DNA of 64,000 bases from Bailinhaonella thermotolerans (GTDB taxonomy: Bacteria > Actinomycetota > Actinomycetes > Streptosporangiales > Streptosporangiaceae): contig NZ_QZEY01000006.1 of assembly GCF_003594875.1 (NCBI RefSeq), forward strand, positions 282,774-346,773, written 5' to 3'. Made by a program: the position numbers and the translations under genes. Positions within the stretch are counted from its first letter, which is position 1. Every line of letters starts with the position of its first letter. Below, in pieces: positions 45,964-54,871 of the stretch. The notes under the pieces are model-generated. The model was given only the letters and a program-made list of their open reading frames with translations, did not search any database and was not told the DNA's origin.

Positions 45964-46956
45964 TCAGGCCGCCAGTTCGGCGAGGAGGCGGAGCTGGTCC
46001 ACCCGCTCGGGGAGGGAGGACGCGGCGTGGCCGGTGATGATCGTGGTCGCGCCCGCCTCGGCGTACTCGGACAGGCGCGCCGCCACCCGGGACGGGGGGC
46101 CGCAGAGGGTCATCTCGTCGATCAGGGCGTCGGGGAGGGCGTCCATGGCCTCGCCCCGGCGGCCGGACAGGTACAGCTCCTGGACCCGGGTGGCGGCGTC
46201 GGCGAACCCCAGGCGGACGGCGAGGCGGTTGTAGAAGTTCGCCTCGCGGGAGCCCATGCCGCCCAGGTAGATCGCCAGCATCGGGCGCAGGACGTCGCGG
46301 GCGTACTCCACGTCCTCGTCGACGTACGTCAGGAGCATGGGCGCGACGTCGAACCCGGGGGCGACCGGCCCGAGCAGGGCCTTCCCCTCCGCCAGGTAGG
46401 ACGGCGGGCAGTGCATCGGCAGCCAGCCGTCGGCGATCTCCCCGGCCAGCGCGATCGCCCTGGGCCCCATCGCCGCCACGTAGACCGGCAGCCGCTCCTG
46501 GACCGGGCGGATCGTGGGCTTGAGCGGTTCCCCGGGCCCGTGGCGCACCGGCTCGCCCGCCAGCGCCGCCCGGACGATCCCGACCGTCTCGCGCACGGTC
46601 TCCAGCGGCCGCGTGTACGGCCGGCCGTGCCAGGCCTCGACCACCTGCGGGCCCGACGCGCCGAACCCGAGCCGGAAGCGCCCGCCCGAGAGGTTGTCCA
46701 CCGTGGCGGCCAGGAGCGCGGCGGTGACCGGGCCGCGCGCGGTCGCCTGGAGCACTCCGGCCCCGAGCCCGAGCCGCGTGGTGTGCGCCGCCAGCCAGGT
46801 CAGCACCGCCCCCGGGTCGGCCCCGTACGCCTCGGAGGCCCAGACCGAGTCGTACCCGAGCCTCTCCGCCTCCTGGGCCAGCTCGGCCTGCTCCGCGGGT
46901 CCGAGGGCCGACGGCCCCCACGTCCCGATCGTGAACCCCAGCCGCACTCCGCTCAT
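45964..46956 (-). CDS. LLM-class flavin-dependent oxidoreductase (probably F420)
   Basis: 330 residues. The beta-strands RLGFTIGTWGP and SVWASEAYGADP, then LGLGAGVLQATARGP and RLGFGASGPQVVEAWHG, match luciferase-like oxidoreductases of the F420-dependent actinomycete group (5,10-methylene-H4MPT reductase type). The reaction could be reduction, dehydrogenation or monooxygenation. It is the last gene of the minus-strand cluster operon, 4 nt after the thioesterase stop, suggesting tailoring of an intermediate bound to, or released from, the Gly module. The stop is 5 bp from the convergent lipoprotein gene's stop. Confidence 0.88.
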   Translation of the reverse strand: MSGVRLGFTIGTWGPSALGPAEQAELAQEAERLGYDSVWASEAYGADPGAVLTWLAAHTTRLGLGAGVLQATARGPVTAALLAATVDNLSGGRFRLGFGASGPQVVEAWHGRPYTRPLETVRETVGIVRAALAGEPVRHGPGEPLKPTIRPVQERLPVYVAAMGPRAIALAGEIADGWLPMHCPPSYLAEGKALLGPVAPGFDVAPMLLTYVDEDVEYARDVLRPMLAIYLGGMGSREANFYNRLAVRLGFADAATRVQELYLSGRRGEAMDALPDALIDEMTLCGPPSRVAARLSEYAEAGATTIITGHAASSLPERVDQLRLLAELAA

Positions 46957-46960
46957 CTCC

Positions 46961-47734
46961 TCAGCCCGCCTCTCCCCGCGCCGCCGTCTCCGCCGCGCGG
47001 GCCGGCCCGGCGACCTCCTCGGTGAGGACCCGGGCCAGGTGCTCCGGGGCCTCCTCGGCCAGCCAGTGGGACGCCGGGAGCCCCCGCATCGTCAGGGGCA
47101 GGGCCGACTGGCGGCGCCAGCCGAGCAGCCCGCCGCGCGTGAGGGAGGCGTCGGCCTCGCCGTACAGGACCGTGATCGGCACCGGCAGCGGCGGCCCGGC
47201 GACGTGCCGGTAGCCCGCCAGCAGGGCGAAGTCCGCGCGCAGGGCGGGCTCCAGGACCGGCCGCAGCCCGACGCGCGCGGCCAGCTCCCCGGGGACGCCG
47301 CCCAGCTCCAGCAGCCGCTCCCAGAACAGCTCGGACGGCAGGGCGGGCAGCCGCCGCATGAACATCGCCACGTCCGGCGCCGCGAACGACCCGGCCAGCA
47401 GCCGCCCCGGCCGGCCGCCCAGCTCCACGACGCGGCGGCAGGTCAGGTAGGCCAGCATCGCCCCGCTGCAGTAGCCGAAGAGGGCGTACGGCGGGCCCGC
47501 GTCACGCCCGGCCAGGTCGGCGGCGAGGTCGTCCACCAGCCCGGGCAGGTCGGTGCGCGGGGTCTCGCGCAGGCGCGCCTGGCGGCCGGGCAGGTTGACC
47601 GACCACACCTCCACGTCCGGGCCGAACATCGGCACGAGCGGCGCGAACGAGGACGGGCCGCCCCCCGCGTGCGGGAAGACGTACAGCCGCGCCCGGGCCC
47701 CGGGCCGTTCCTCCAGCGGGACGAACCAGCTCAC
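46961..47734 (-). CDS. Type II thioesterase with Cys nucleophile
   Basis: 257 residues; a GTG start overlaps the upstream NRPS stop (GTGA). LYVFPHAGGGPSSFAPLVP and the FGYCSGAM elbow identify a RifR/GrsT-type thioesterase. In the G-x-S-x-G frame the nucleophile position is Cys89 (G-Y-C-S-G). Asp in YGEADAS and His in LPASHWL complete a Cys-Asp-His triad. The family normally uses Ser to clear aberrant acyl groups from carrier domains. A Cys form may favour slower acyl-enzyme turnover or transfer of the acyl group to another acceptor. Its pairing with the Gly NRPS and free carrier suggests it unloads that mini-line. Confidence 0.9.
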   Translation of the reverse strand: MSWFVPLEERPGARARLYVFPHAGGGPSSFAPLVPMFGPDVEVWSVNLPGRQARLRETPRTDLPGLVDDLAADLAGRDAGPPYALFGYCSGAMLAYLTCRRVVELGGRPGRLLAGSFAAPDVAMFMRRLPALPSELFWERLLELGGVPGELAARVGLRPVLEPALRADFALLAGYRHVAGPPLPVPITVLYGEADASLTRGGLLGWRRQSALPLTMRGLPASHWLAEEAPEHLARVLTEEVAGPARAAETAARGEAG

Positions 47735-50700
47735 CGGGCACCTCGCAGGTGTGCGGCCAGCCCGGCCGGGCTGGGGTGGTCGAACACGGCGCGGACGTCC
47801 ACCGGCCCGCCGGTCAGCTCCTCGATCCGGGCCGCGAGCCGCACCGCCAGGATGGAGTGCCCGCCGTGGACGAAGAAGTTGTCGCGCGGGCCGAACCCGG
47901 GGCGGCCCAGGGTGGCCCGGAACAGCTCGACGAGCGGCGCGACCTCCTCGTCCGCGACCGGCTCGGCGGTCGCGGGCCCGCCGCCGACGTCCGCGCCGTC
48001 CCCGGCCAGCGCCGCCAGCGCGCGATAGTCGATCTTGTCGTTGGCGGTCGTCGGGAAGCCCTCGACCAGCGCGAACCCGGACGGCACGGCGTAGTCGGGC
48101 AGCCGTTCCCTGGCGTACCGCCACAGCTCCTCGCGCGGGTCGCGGCCCGGGGGCGCGGCGGTCTGGACGAAGGCCAGCAGGCGGCCGTCGGACTGCGGGT
48201 CGCCGTCCACGACCACGGCGGTCGCGCGCACCTCCGGGTGCTCGTGCAGGACCGCCTCCACCTCGCCCAGCTCGATCCGGTGGCCGCGCAGCTTCACCTG
48301 GCGGTCGGCCCGGCCCAGCACCTCCAGGGTGCCGCCGGGGCGCAGCCGGGCCAGGTCGCCGGTCCGGTAGAAGCGGCCGTGGACCGGGTGCTCGCCGAAG
48401 CGCTCGGCCGTCAGCTCCGGCCGCCCGGCGTACCCCGCGGCCACCCCGTCCCCGGCGATGCACAGCTCCCCGGGCAGGCCCGGCGGCAGCTCGGCCGCCT
48501 CGTCCACCTCGGGGGTGGGCAGGCCGGGGTCGGCGAGGAAGACGCGGGTGTTCGCGATCGGACGGCCCACGGTCACCGGGTCGCGCGGATCCTCGGTGAT
48601 CTCGGCGGCGGTGGACCAGATCGTGGTCTCGGTGGGGCCGTACACGTTGAACAGGCGGCACCCGGCGGCGAGCAGCCGGCGCGCGAGGGCGGCGGGCATC
48701 GGCTCCCCGCCGCACAGCACGATCCGGCCCGCCAGCGCGCCGCCGGCTCCGGCGGCGCCCGCCCCGGCGCCGGCCGTCCCCGCCGCGCTCGTCTCCCGGG
48801 TCCCCGCGCCGTCCGGCCCGGCGGGGTCCGGCTCGATGGGGTTCTGCCCGGCGGCGTTCTGCCCGGTGGGGTTCTGCCCGGTGGGGTTCTGCTCGGCGGG
48901 GTCCGGCTCGGGGCCGCCCAGTTCCGGGGCGATCAGGCGCCAGGCGGTCGGCGTCGCCTGGACCACCTCCACGTCGTGCCGCTCGATCAGCCCGAGCAGG
49001 TCGCGCGGCCGGAGCTGGGCCTCGTCCGGGGCGACCACCAGCCGCCCGCCGGTCGCCAGCGGCAGGAACAGCTCAAGCCCGGAGATGTCGAACGACGTCG
49101 TCGTGGACCACAGCGCCGAGCGCCCCTCGCCCAGCCGCCAGGCGAAGTCCAGCACGAGGTTGGCCAGGTTCCCGTGCCGCACCGCGACCCCCTTGGGCCG
49201 CCCCGTCGAACCCGAGGTGTAGATCACGTACGCCACGTCCCCGGCCCCGGGCCCGTCCGCGCCGTCCAGCCCCGCCGCGGGGTCCCCCTCCGCCCCACGA
49301 TCCCCCTCGGGCGCACGACCCCCCTCGGGCGTACGGCTCGCGCCGGGTGCCGCGGCGGACGGCCAGGTCAGGACGGGTCGGTGCCCGGCCCAGTCCACGG
49401 GGGCGGCGGCCACGACCAGGCGGGCGCCGGCGTCCTCCACCTGGTACGACAGCCGGAGCGGGGGCTGGCGCGCGTCCAGCGGCAGATAGCCCGCCCCCGC
49501 CGCCCACACCCCGAGCACGGCGGCGGCCAGGGAGGCGGACCGGGGAAGGGCGAGCGCGACCACGTCCCCGGGCCGCACGCCCTCGGCGCGCAGCCGGTCG
49601 CGGACCCGCGCGGCCTCGGCGAGCAGGTCCGCGTAGGTGACGGCGCGGTCGCCGTCCACCACCGCGATCCGCCCGGGCCCGGCCCGCCCGGCCGCGATGA
49701 TCCGCGGCAGGAGGGTCCCCGGCCCGGGCCACTCCCGCGCGGTGTCGTTGACGGCGGCCAGCGCGGCCCGGTCGGCGGCCGTGGCGAGCGGGAGGCCCCG
49801 CAGCGGCCGGTCGATCTCCTCGGCGGCCCGCTCCAGCAGCGCCGCCATCCGCTCGATGAACGCGACGATCTCGGCCTCGTCGTGGATCTCGGTGCTGTAC
49901 CAGGCCCGCACGGTGATCCGGTCCGGCTCCGGCACCGCCACGAGCTGCAGGTCGACGCGGCTGCGGCCGTACAGGTCCTCGACGTACGAGACCGGGGCGC
50001 CGCCCATGGTGATCGTGCCGCCGGTCCAGGGCCGGTAGTTGAACATGTGCCGGAACAGCGGCACCCGCCAGTCGGACGTGCCGTGGCCGCGCTCGGTCAC
50101 GATCGTCTCGGCGGACACCCCGGCGTGCTCGACGCCCTCCAGGAAGGCGTCCTGCACCCGCCGCGCCAGTTCGGCGAACCCGGCCTCCGGGTCGGCCTCG
50201 ACCCGCAGCGGCATCGTGCTGAACCCGAGCCCGACGGCCCGCGCGCCGGCGGCCCGCCGTACGGCGACCGGGACGCCGACCACCAGGTCCGGGCCCGCCC
50301 CGTGGCGCAGCAGCGTCAGGCAGAACGCCGTCATCAGCACGATGTTGTCGGTGACGCGCAGCTCCTTGCGCAGCCGGTCCAGCGCGGTCCGGGCCTCCGG
50401 CCGCAGCTCCCGGCTGACGGTGTGCCCGGCGAACGTGGGCCGCCGCGGCGCGGGCCTGGCCCCGGCCAGCTCCATGGCCTCCGGGCGCACCCCGCGCAGC
50501 CGTTCGACCCAGTAGGCCACGTCCTCGGGGTCCGGCTCCGGCTCGCCCGGCATCGGCACCTCGTCGCGCAGTTCCGCGGGGATCTCCGCGCGCCGCGCGT
50601 GCACGTCGTACAGCCGGCACAGCTCCTCGTGCAGGATCTGGTACGACGGCGCGTCCGTCACGATGTGGTGCCCCGCGATCGCGACGACGCCCGCGCCGTC

Positions 50701-52335
50701 CGGCAGGGTGAAGCTCGCCACCCGGAACAGCACGTCCTTCGCGAGGTCGAACGGCCGGTGGATCCACTCGCGCACGTCCGCGACCAGGTCCTCCTCGGTG
50801 GTCCGCCGGGTCTCCACCTCGATCTCGGCCTCGTCGGCGGGCACGAGGCGCGGCGCGGGCACGCCGCCCTCCTCGGGGAAGCGCATGCGCAGCGCCGGGT
50901 GCCGCCGCAGCAGGTGCCGGGCGGCGGCGTGCAGCGGCCACCAGCGCGCGGGCCGCGCGATCCGCCAGGCCATGCCCACGTTGGACACGCCGGTCCCCGG
51001 GGCGAGCCGCTCCAGGAACCAGAACGCCCGCTGCGTCGGCGTCAGCGCGTCGCCGCGGACCGGGGGGTACCCGGGCGCGGGGACCCGGCGGAGCTGGTGG
51101 TCCCGGTCGAGCCCGGCCCAGTCCACGTCGTGCCCGCGCGCCCACAGCTCCGCGACGGCCTCCATCAGCCGCCGCTCGTCCCCCAGGCACGCCACCGGGC
51201 CCGGTTCGCCCGGCGCGGCCTCTTCCGTGTCCGCCGGGCCCGCGGGCTCGCCGAGGACGAGCACGGTGGCCCCCGGGGGCGGCGCGGGCGTCTCACGGGT
51301 GTACGGCAGGCCGCGCGCGACCAGGCGGACGGCCTCGCGCCAGGGCAGTTCCCCGGCGGCGACGGCGGCGGCGACGGGCTCTCCCGTGGCGGCGGCGGGC
51401 TCCACGCCCCAGTCGCGCCAGGCCGCGGTCAGCGCGTGCTGTACGGCGAAGCGCAGCGGGGCGCCCGCGGGCCAGTCGCCGTACAGGGTGACGCCCTCGT
51501 GCTCGAACGCCTCAAGGCACTCGTCGAACGTCTCGGTGAAGACCCGCTGCGCGCCGTACAGGCTCAGCCCCATGCGCTCGGGGCACCCGGCGGGGAAGTG
51601 GAAGACGACGGGGCCGCCGGCGCCCTCGCGGGCGGGGGGCGGGGCCGCCAGAGCCGCGGCGGCCTCCTCCGGCGACGCGCAGACGACCGCGCCGCGCGCC
51701 GGGTGGCGCGTCCTGCCCAGTTGGAGCGTCGCGACCGCGTCGGCGAAACGGTCGCCGCCGAGGCCGGCGAACCACGCGCCCAGGCGGCGGGCGCTCTCCC
51801 CGGCCGTCTCCGCGTCCAGCGCCGACCACACGACGATCCGGGGCCTGCCGAGGTGGGGCGTGTGGACGGGGTCGGGTCCCGGCTCGAACGCCAGGTCGGG
51901 TCCGGCGGTCAGCCGTACGTCGTCGCCGTCGAGGAGCGCGTCGCCGTACCGCCGGAGCACCAGGGCGCCCGCGCCGTCCACGACCTCGCCGCGCTCGGCC
52001 CTGACCCCGCACACCACCGCGAGGTCGCAGTCGCCGTCCAGGAGGGCGTCGGCCGCGTCGGCGAGCGGATCGTCCTCCTCGCCGGATCCGCCGTCCGGGC
52101 CGGGGGTGAGGCGCAGCGCGCGGGCGACGAGGCCGGCGGAGTCGCCGAAGACGCGGGCGCGGCCGCCGAGGCCGGTGACGTCGTATCCGGCGTCCTCCAG
52201 CGCGGCGTGCGCGCTCTCCAGCGTCATGCGCTCGCGGGCGTCGCGGGGGGCGGCGGCGAACAGCCGGGGGTCCAGCCCTCCGGCGGGCGGCCCGGCGGCC
52301 CCGACGACCGCGACGCGCTCGGCCGCGTCGCTCAC
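47731..52335 (-). CDS. Vestigial KS-AT fused to NRPS module C-A(Gly)-PCP
   Basis: 1534 residues; GTG start overlapping the carrier-protein stop. Residues 1-140 follow a KS skeleton (VAVVGAAG, LDPRLF, AHAALEDAGYD, DGDCDLAVVCG, GEVVDGAGALVLRRY), but the TACSS, EAHGTG and NIGH active sites are deleted. About 165-230 resembles the KS-AT linker. About 241-345 follows an AT (VVFHFPAG, HALTAAWRDWGVEPA) without the GHSxGE serine. About 383-427 matches a post-AT linker. C starts near 431, with HHIVTDA. A (YTSGSTGRPKG) gives code DILQLGVIWK, a glycine code, with a QNPTG repeat insertion. PCP has HGGHSI. It seems to activate Gly and acylate it in C, using the dead PKS part as scaffold or docking surface. 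Confidence 0.9.
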   Translation of the reverse strand: MSDAAERVAVVGAAGPPAGGLDPRLFAAAPRDARERMTLESAHAALEDAGYDVTGLGGRARVFGDSAGLVARALRLTPGPDGGSGEEDDPLADAADALLDGDCDLAVVCGVRAERGEVVDGAGALVLRRYGDALLDGDDVRLTAGPDLAFEPGPDPVHTPHLGRPRIVVWSALDAETAGESARRLGAWFAGLGGDRFADAVATLQLGRTRHPARGAVVCASPEEAAAALAAPPPAREGAGGPVVFHFPAGCPERMGLSLYGAQRVFTETFDECLEAFEHEGVTLYGDWPAGAPLRFAVQHALTAAWRDWGVEPAAATGEPVAAAVAAGELPWREAVRLVARGLPYTRETPAPPPGATVLVLGEPAGPADTEEAAPGEPGPVACLGDERRLMEAVAELWARGHDVDWAGLDRDHQLRRVPAPGYPPVRGDALTPTQRAFWFLERLAPGTGVSNVGMAWRIARPARWWPLHAAARHLLRRHPALRMRFPEEGGVPAPRLVPADEAEIEVETRRTTEEDLVADVREWIHRPFDLAKDVLFRVASFTLPDGAGVVAIAGHHIVTDAPSYQILHEELCRLYDVHARRAEIPAELRDEVPMPGEPEPDPEDVAYWVERLRGVRPEAMELAGARPAPRRPTFAGHTVSRELRPEARTALDRLRKELRVTDNIVLMTAFCLTLLRHGAGPDLVVGVPVAVRRAAGARAVGLGFSTMPLRVEADPEAGFAELARRVQDAFLEGVEHAGVSAETIVTERGHGTSDWRVPLFRHMFNYRPWTGGTITMGGAPVSYVEDLYGRSRVDLQLVAVPEPDRITVRAWYSTEIHDEAEIVAFIERMAALLERAAEEIDRPLRGLPLATAADRAALAAVNDTAREWPGPGTLLPRIIAAGRAGPGRIAVVDGDRAVTYADLLAEAARVRDRLRAEGVRPGDVVALALPRSASLAAAVLGVWAAGAGYLPLDARQPPLRLSYQVEDAGARLVVAAAPVDWAGHRPVLTWPSAAAPGASRTPEGGRAPEGDRGAEGDPAAGLDGADGPGAGDVAYVIYTSGSTGRPKGVAVRHGNLANLVLDFAWRLGEGRSALWSTTTSFDISGLELFLPLATGGRLVVAPDEAQLRPRDLLGLIERHDVEVVQATPTAWRLIAPELGGPEPDPAEQNPTGQNPTGQNAAGQNPIEPDPAGPDGAGTRETSAAGTAGAGAGAAGAGGALAGRIVLCGGEPMPAALARRLLAAGCRLFNVYGPTETTIWSTAAEITEDPRDPVTVGRPIANTRVFLADPGLPTPEVDEAAELPPGLPGELCIAGDGVAAGYAGRPELTAERFGEHPVHGRFYRTGDLARLRPGGTLEVLGRADRQVKLRGHRIELGEVEAVLHEHPEVRATAVVVDGDPQSDGRLLAFVQTAAPPGRDPREELWRYARERLPDYAVPSGFALVEGFPTTANDKIDYRALAALAGDGADVGGGPATAEPVADEEVAPLVELFRATLGRPGFGPRDNFFVHGGHSILAVRLAARIEELTGGPVDVRAVFDHPSPAGLAAHLRGAR
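48836..48905. repeat. 15-bp tandem repeat encoding QNPTG units
   Basis: On the minus strand, repeats of CAGAACCCCACCGGG-type units encode QNPTG/QNAAG copies inside the Gly A domain, between the A4 and A5 regions. It is followed by an Ala/Gly-rich tract, making an insertion of about 50 residues absent from normal A domains. Confidence 0.75.
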
Positions 52336-52670
52336 CGGCCGGCCCCGCCGTCGCGGCGGGCGCGGGCCCGGGCGTCCCGGCGGGAGCGGGTCACGCGGGT
52401 GCGCCGGTCGGCCGCGCCCGTCATCCCGCGCTCCGCGCCGGCCGGCTGGTCCGGGTTCTCCAGGTATTCGGTCAGCGCCCGCAGGTTCGCGTGCGTGAAC
52501 AACGTCGTCTCCGGCAGCTCGACCCCGAGCTCGGCGCAGATCTCCTCATGGAGCCGGACCAGCCCCAGCGAGTCGAACCCCGCCTCGAAGAAGTTCTCCT
52601 CCGGGCCGACGGGACGCCCGAGAGACGCCTCCACCAGCTTCGCGACCTGCGCTGACCGCACCGTTGCCAT
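52332..52670 (-). CDS. Free-standing acyl/peptidyl carrier protein
   Basis: 112 residues from ATG 52670 with AAAGGAC at good spacing. ENFFEAGFDSLGLVRLHEEI carries the phosphopantetheine Ser in a GFDSL context typical of acyl/aryl carrier proteins. Helices before and after fit an 80-residue carrier fold. The last 30 residues are an Arg-rich tail (DRRTRVTRSRRDARARARR), unusual for carriers and possibly a docking element. It is the first gene of the minus-strand operon, coupled by GTGA to the Gly NRPS. It may supply the donor acyl group for that C domain; the loading enzyme is not identified. Confidence 0.9.
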   Translation of the reverse strand: MATVRSAQVAKLVEASLGRPVGPEENFFEAGFDSLGLVRLHEEICAELGVELPETTLFTHANLRALTEYLENPDQPAGAERGMTGAADRRTRVTRSRRDARARARRDGGAGR

Positions 52671-52971
52671 TAGGCGTCCTTTTGGGATGTGGACGGGGCC
52701 ATCCATGATGATTCCGACACACCCCCACCCGGAGCAAGCCCCCGAATCCCACATTTAACGACACGCCCCGCAACCACCCTCCACCCCACCCCAGCCGCCC
52801 TCAGCGCCCCCGGACCGAACACCACGGAAAGGGCACTTCGACCTTCGGCATCTCCCCCGGCGACGGGCCCTGCCCACCGGCTCGTAACCCCCTCCCCCGG
52901 CCGGAGCACCGCGATCCCGATGCCATCGCCGTGCGGGAGGAGGGTGGGGAGGGGTTCGCGGGAGGGCTGGG
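52671..52971. other. Divergent promoter region, carrier-protein operon / DsbA-like gene
   Basis: 301 bp between divergently transcribed genes. No gene is supported. The minus-strand operon promoter should lie in the part nearer 52671-52760, which holds the only A/T-rich patches (for example ATGATGATTCCGACA-like and CCCACATTTAACGAC). I did not find a convincing operator repeat. Confidence 0.5.
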
Positions 52972-53739
52972 GTGGGGGATGCTGAAGGGGTGCGAGGGAT
53001 CGGGGGAGTCGTGGGCGCGGGGTCGCGGGGGCGGGTGTTGCTGGTCGCCGCGGGGGTGGCGGCGGTGCTGGCGGTGCTCGCGGTGGCGGCGCTGGGGGGT
53101 GGGTCCGGCGGCGGGCGAGTGGCCGGCGGGACATCGGCCGGCGCTTCCCGTACGGCGGCGCCCGAGGGGTCGCCTTCCGCCTCGCCTTCGGCGGTGCCCA
53201 CCTGGGCGGGGCCGGCCATTCCGGGGCGGGAGGCGGCGCTGGCCCGGGGGCGGGCCGACGCGCCGGTGATGATCGTGGAGTTCGGGGACTTCACGTGCCC
53301 GAACTGCCGGCGGTTCGCGCGGGAGATCGAGCCGGAGCTGCGGCGGCGGTACGTCGACACCGGGATCGCGCAGTTCTACTGGCGCGACTATCCGGCGCTG
53401 GGCCGGGACTCGGAGCGCGCGGCGATCGCGGGGCGGGCGGCGGCGCGGCAGGGCCGGTTCTGGGAGTTCCACGACGCGATGTACGGCCTGCCGCGCGGGC
53501 GGGTCACCGAGGAGCGGCTGCGCGAGGCCGCCACCCGGGCTGGGCTCGACCTGGCCAGGTTCGCCGCGGACCGGAAGGACCCGGCGATCGAGGAGGCGGT
53601 GGGGAAGGACTTCACGTTCGCGACCCGCCTCGGCCTGCCCGGCACGCCCGCGTTCCTCATCGACGGGGAGCTGCTGTTCGGGGCGCAGCCGCTGGAGACG
53701 TTCACGGCGGCGATCGAGAAGGCGCGCGCGGGCCGGTGA
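52972..53739 (+). CDS. DsbA-like membrane-anchored thioredoxin-fold oxidoreductase
   Basis: 255 residues. A transmembrane anchor (VLLVAAGVAAVLAVLAVAAL) is followed by a Gly/Ser/Pro-rich spacer and a thioredoxin-fold domain with FGDFTCPNC (Cys109, Cys112) and the cis-Pro segment LPGTPAFLIDG. This matches DsbA-like thiol oxidoreductases that act on exported proteins. The start is GTG 52972 with GGGAGGG upstream; GTG 52990 is also possible. It overlaps the CcdA-like gene by GTGA, suggesting that protein recycles its cysteines. No link to the NRPS cluster is required. Confidence 0.9.
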   Translation: MGDAEGVRGIGGVVGAGSRGRVLLVAAGVAAVLAVLAVAALGGGSGGGRVAGGTSAGASRTAAPEGSPSASPSAVPTWAGPAIPGREAALARGRADAPVMIVEFGDFTCPNCRRFAREIEPELRRRYVDTGIAQFYWRDYPALGRDSERAAIAGRAAARQGRFWEFHDAMYGLPRGRVTEERLREAATRAGLDLARFAADRKDPAIEEAVGKDFTFATRLGLPGTPAFLIDGELLFGAQPLETFTAAIEKARAGR

Positions 53740-54674
53740 CCGGATACGCGGCCGCGTTCCTCGGCGGCCTGTTCTCGCTGCTCAGCCCGTGCGGGGCGCT
53801 GCTGCTCCCGGCGTTCTTCGCGTACGCCTTCCCGGGCGGCGGCGCGCTGCTCGGCCGCACCCTGCTGTTCTACCTGGGCCTGTGCGCCGTGGTGGTGCCG
53901 CTCGGGCTGGGCTCGGCGCTGGCCGCCCGGCTGTTCTACGGGCACCAGGACCTGCTGATCACCGTCGCCGGCGGGGCGCTGATCGCGCTCGGCCTCGTCC
54001 AGGTCGCCGGGTACGGCGGGGCCGCCGGGCCGCTGAACCGGCTGCGCGCGCGGGTCCGGGGCGACTCCGCGGGAGCCGTGCTGCTGCTCGGGGCGGTCTC
54101 GGGGCTGTCGGGGTTCTGCGCGGGACCGGTGCTCGGGGCGGTGCTCACGATCGCCGCCGCCTCGGGGAACGCGCTGCGCGGGGGCGCGCTGCTCGCGGTG
54201 TACGCGGCGGGGATGGCCGCGCCGCTGCTGGTCATGGCGCTGCTGTGGCGGCGGTTCGACCTCGGCCGCCGCGCCTGGCTGCGCGGCCGGGGCCTGCGGC
54301 TGGGGCCGCTGCGGGTGCACTCGACGTCGCTGCTGTCGGGGCTGACGTTCGCGGCGCTGGGTGCGGCGTTCCTGGTGACGGACGGCGGGCGCGGCCTGCT
54401 CCCGGCGATCCCGGAGTCCTGGGAGCACGGCCTCCAGGACGCCGCGACAGCCGTACAGCGCCACCTGCCCGACCCGCTCCTGCTCGGCCTGGCCGCGCTG
54501 ACGCTGGCCGCGGTCACCGCCTGGCGGCTCCTGCGCCTCCGCCCGGCCGGACGTCCCGCCCGGCGCGCCGACGGCGTGAGCGGCGACCCGGCCGCCGACG
54601 GTACGGCGGAGCGCGGCCCGGCCTCGGCCAGGGCGGTGGGAGACGGAGCCGCGGAGGACGGAGCGCGCGGCTGA
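53736..54674 (+). CDS. CcdA/DsbD-like membrane electron carrier
   Basis: 312 residues with about six transmembrane helices. LLSPCGALLLPAF (Cys19) and SGLSGFCAGPVLGAV place one Cys in each half, as in CcdA/DsbD-beta proteins that pass reducing power across the membrane to periplasmic thioredoxin-like partners. The C-terminal 50 residues are a charged tail. A GTG start overlaps the DsbA-like stop (GTGA). The pair is probably a self-contained exported-thiol redox module. Confidence 0.88.
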   Translation: MTGYAAAFLGGLFSLLSPCGALLLPAFFAYAFPGGGALLGRTLLFYLGLCAVVVPLGLGSALAARLFYGHQDLLITVAGGALIALGLVQVAGYGGAAGPLNRLRARVRGDSAGAVLLLGAVSGLSGFCAGPVLGAVLTIAAASGNALRGGALLAVYAAGMAAPLLVMALLWRRFDLGRRAWLRGRGLRLGPLRVHSTSLLSGLTFAALGAAFLVTDGGRGLLPAIPESWEHGLQDAATAVQRHLPDPLLLGLAALTLAAVTAWRLLRLRPAGRPARRADGVSGDPAADGTAERGPASARAVGDGAAEDGARG

Positions 54675-54871
54675 CGGCCGCCGCCTGGGCGAGCGGGCCA
54701 CCGTGGCCGGCGTGGCCGGCGTGGCCGCCGGGCAACTGTGGCCGGGCCCCGCCGGGGATCGGGATCCGGGCGGAGCCGGGCCTGTGGGGGCGGGGGCCGG
54801 GCGGCGTGGGGAACCGGGCGGCGCGGCCAGTCGTTTTCCCAGGCAGAGCTGCCCACGACGAAGGAGGGGGC

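Noticed and set aside
52755..53472. Minus-strand open frames opposite the DsbA-like gene
   Set aside because: They are Pro/Arg-rich antisense shadows; the plus-strand frame has a CPNC thioredoxin motif and a membrane anchor.
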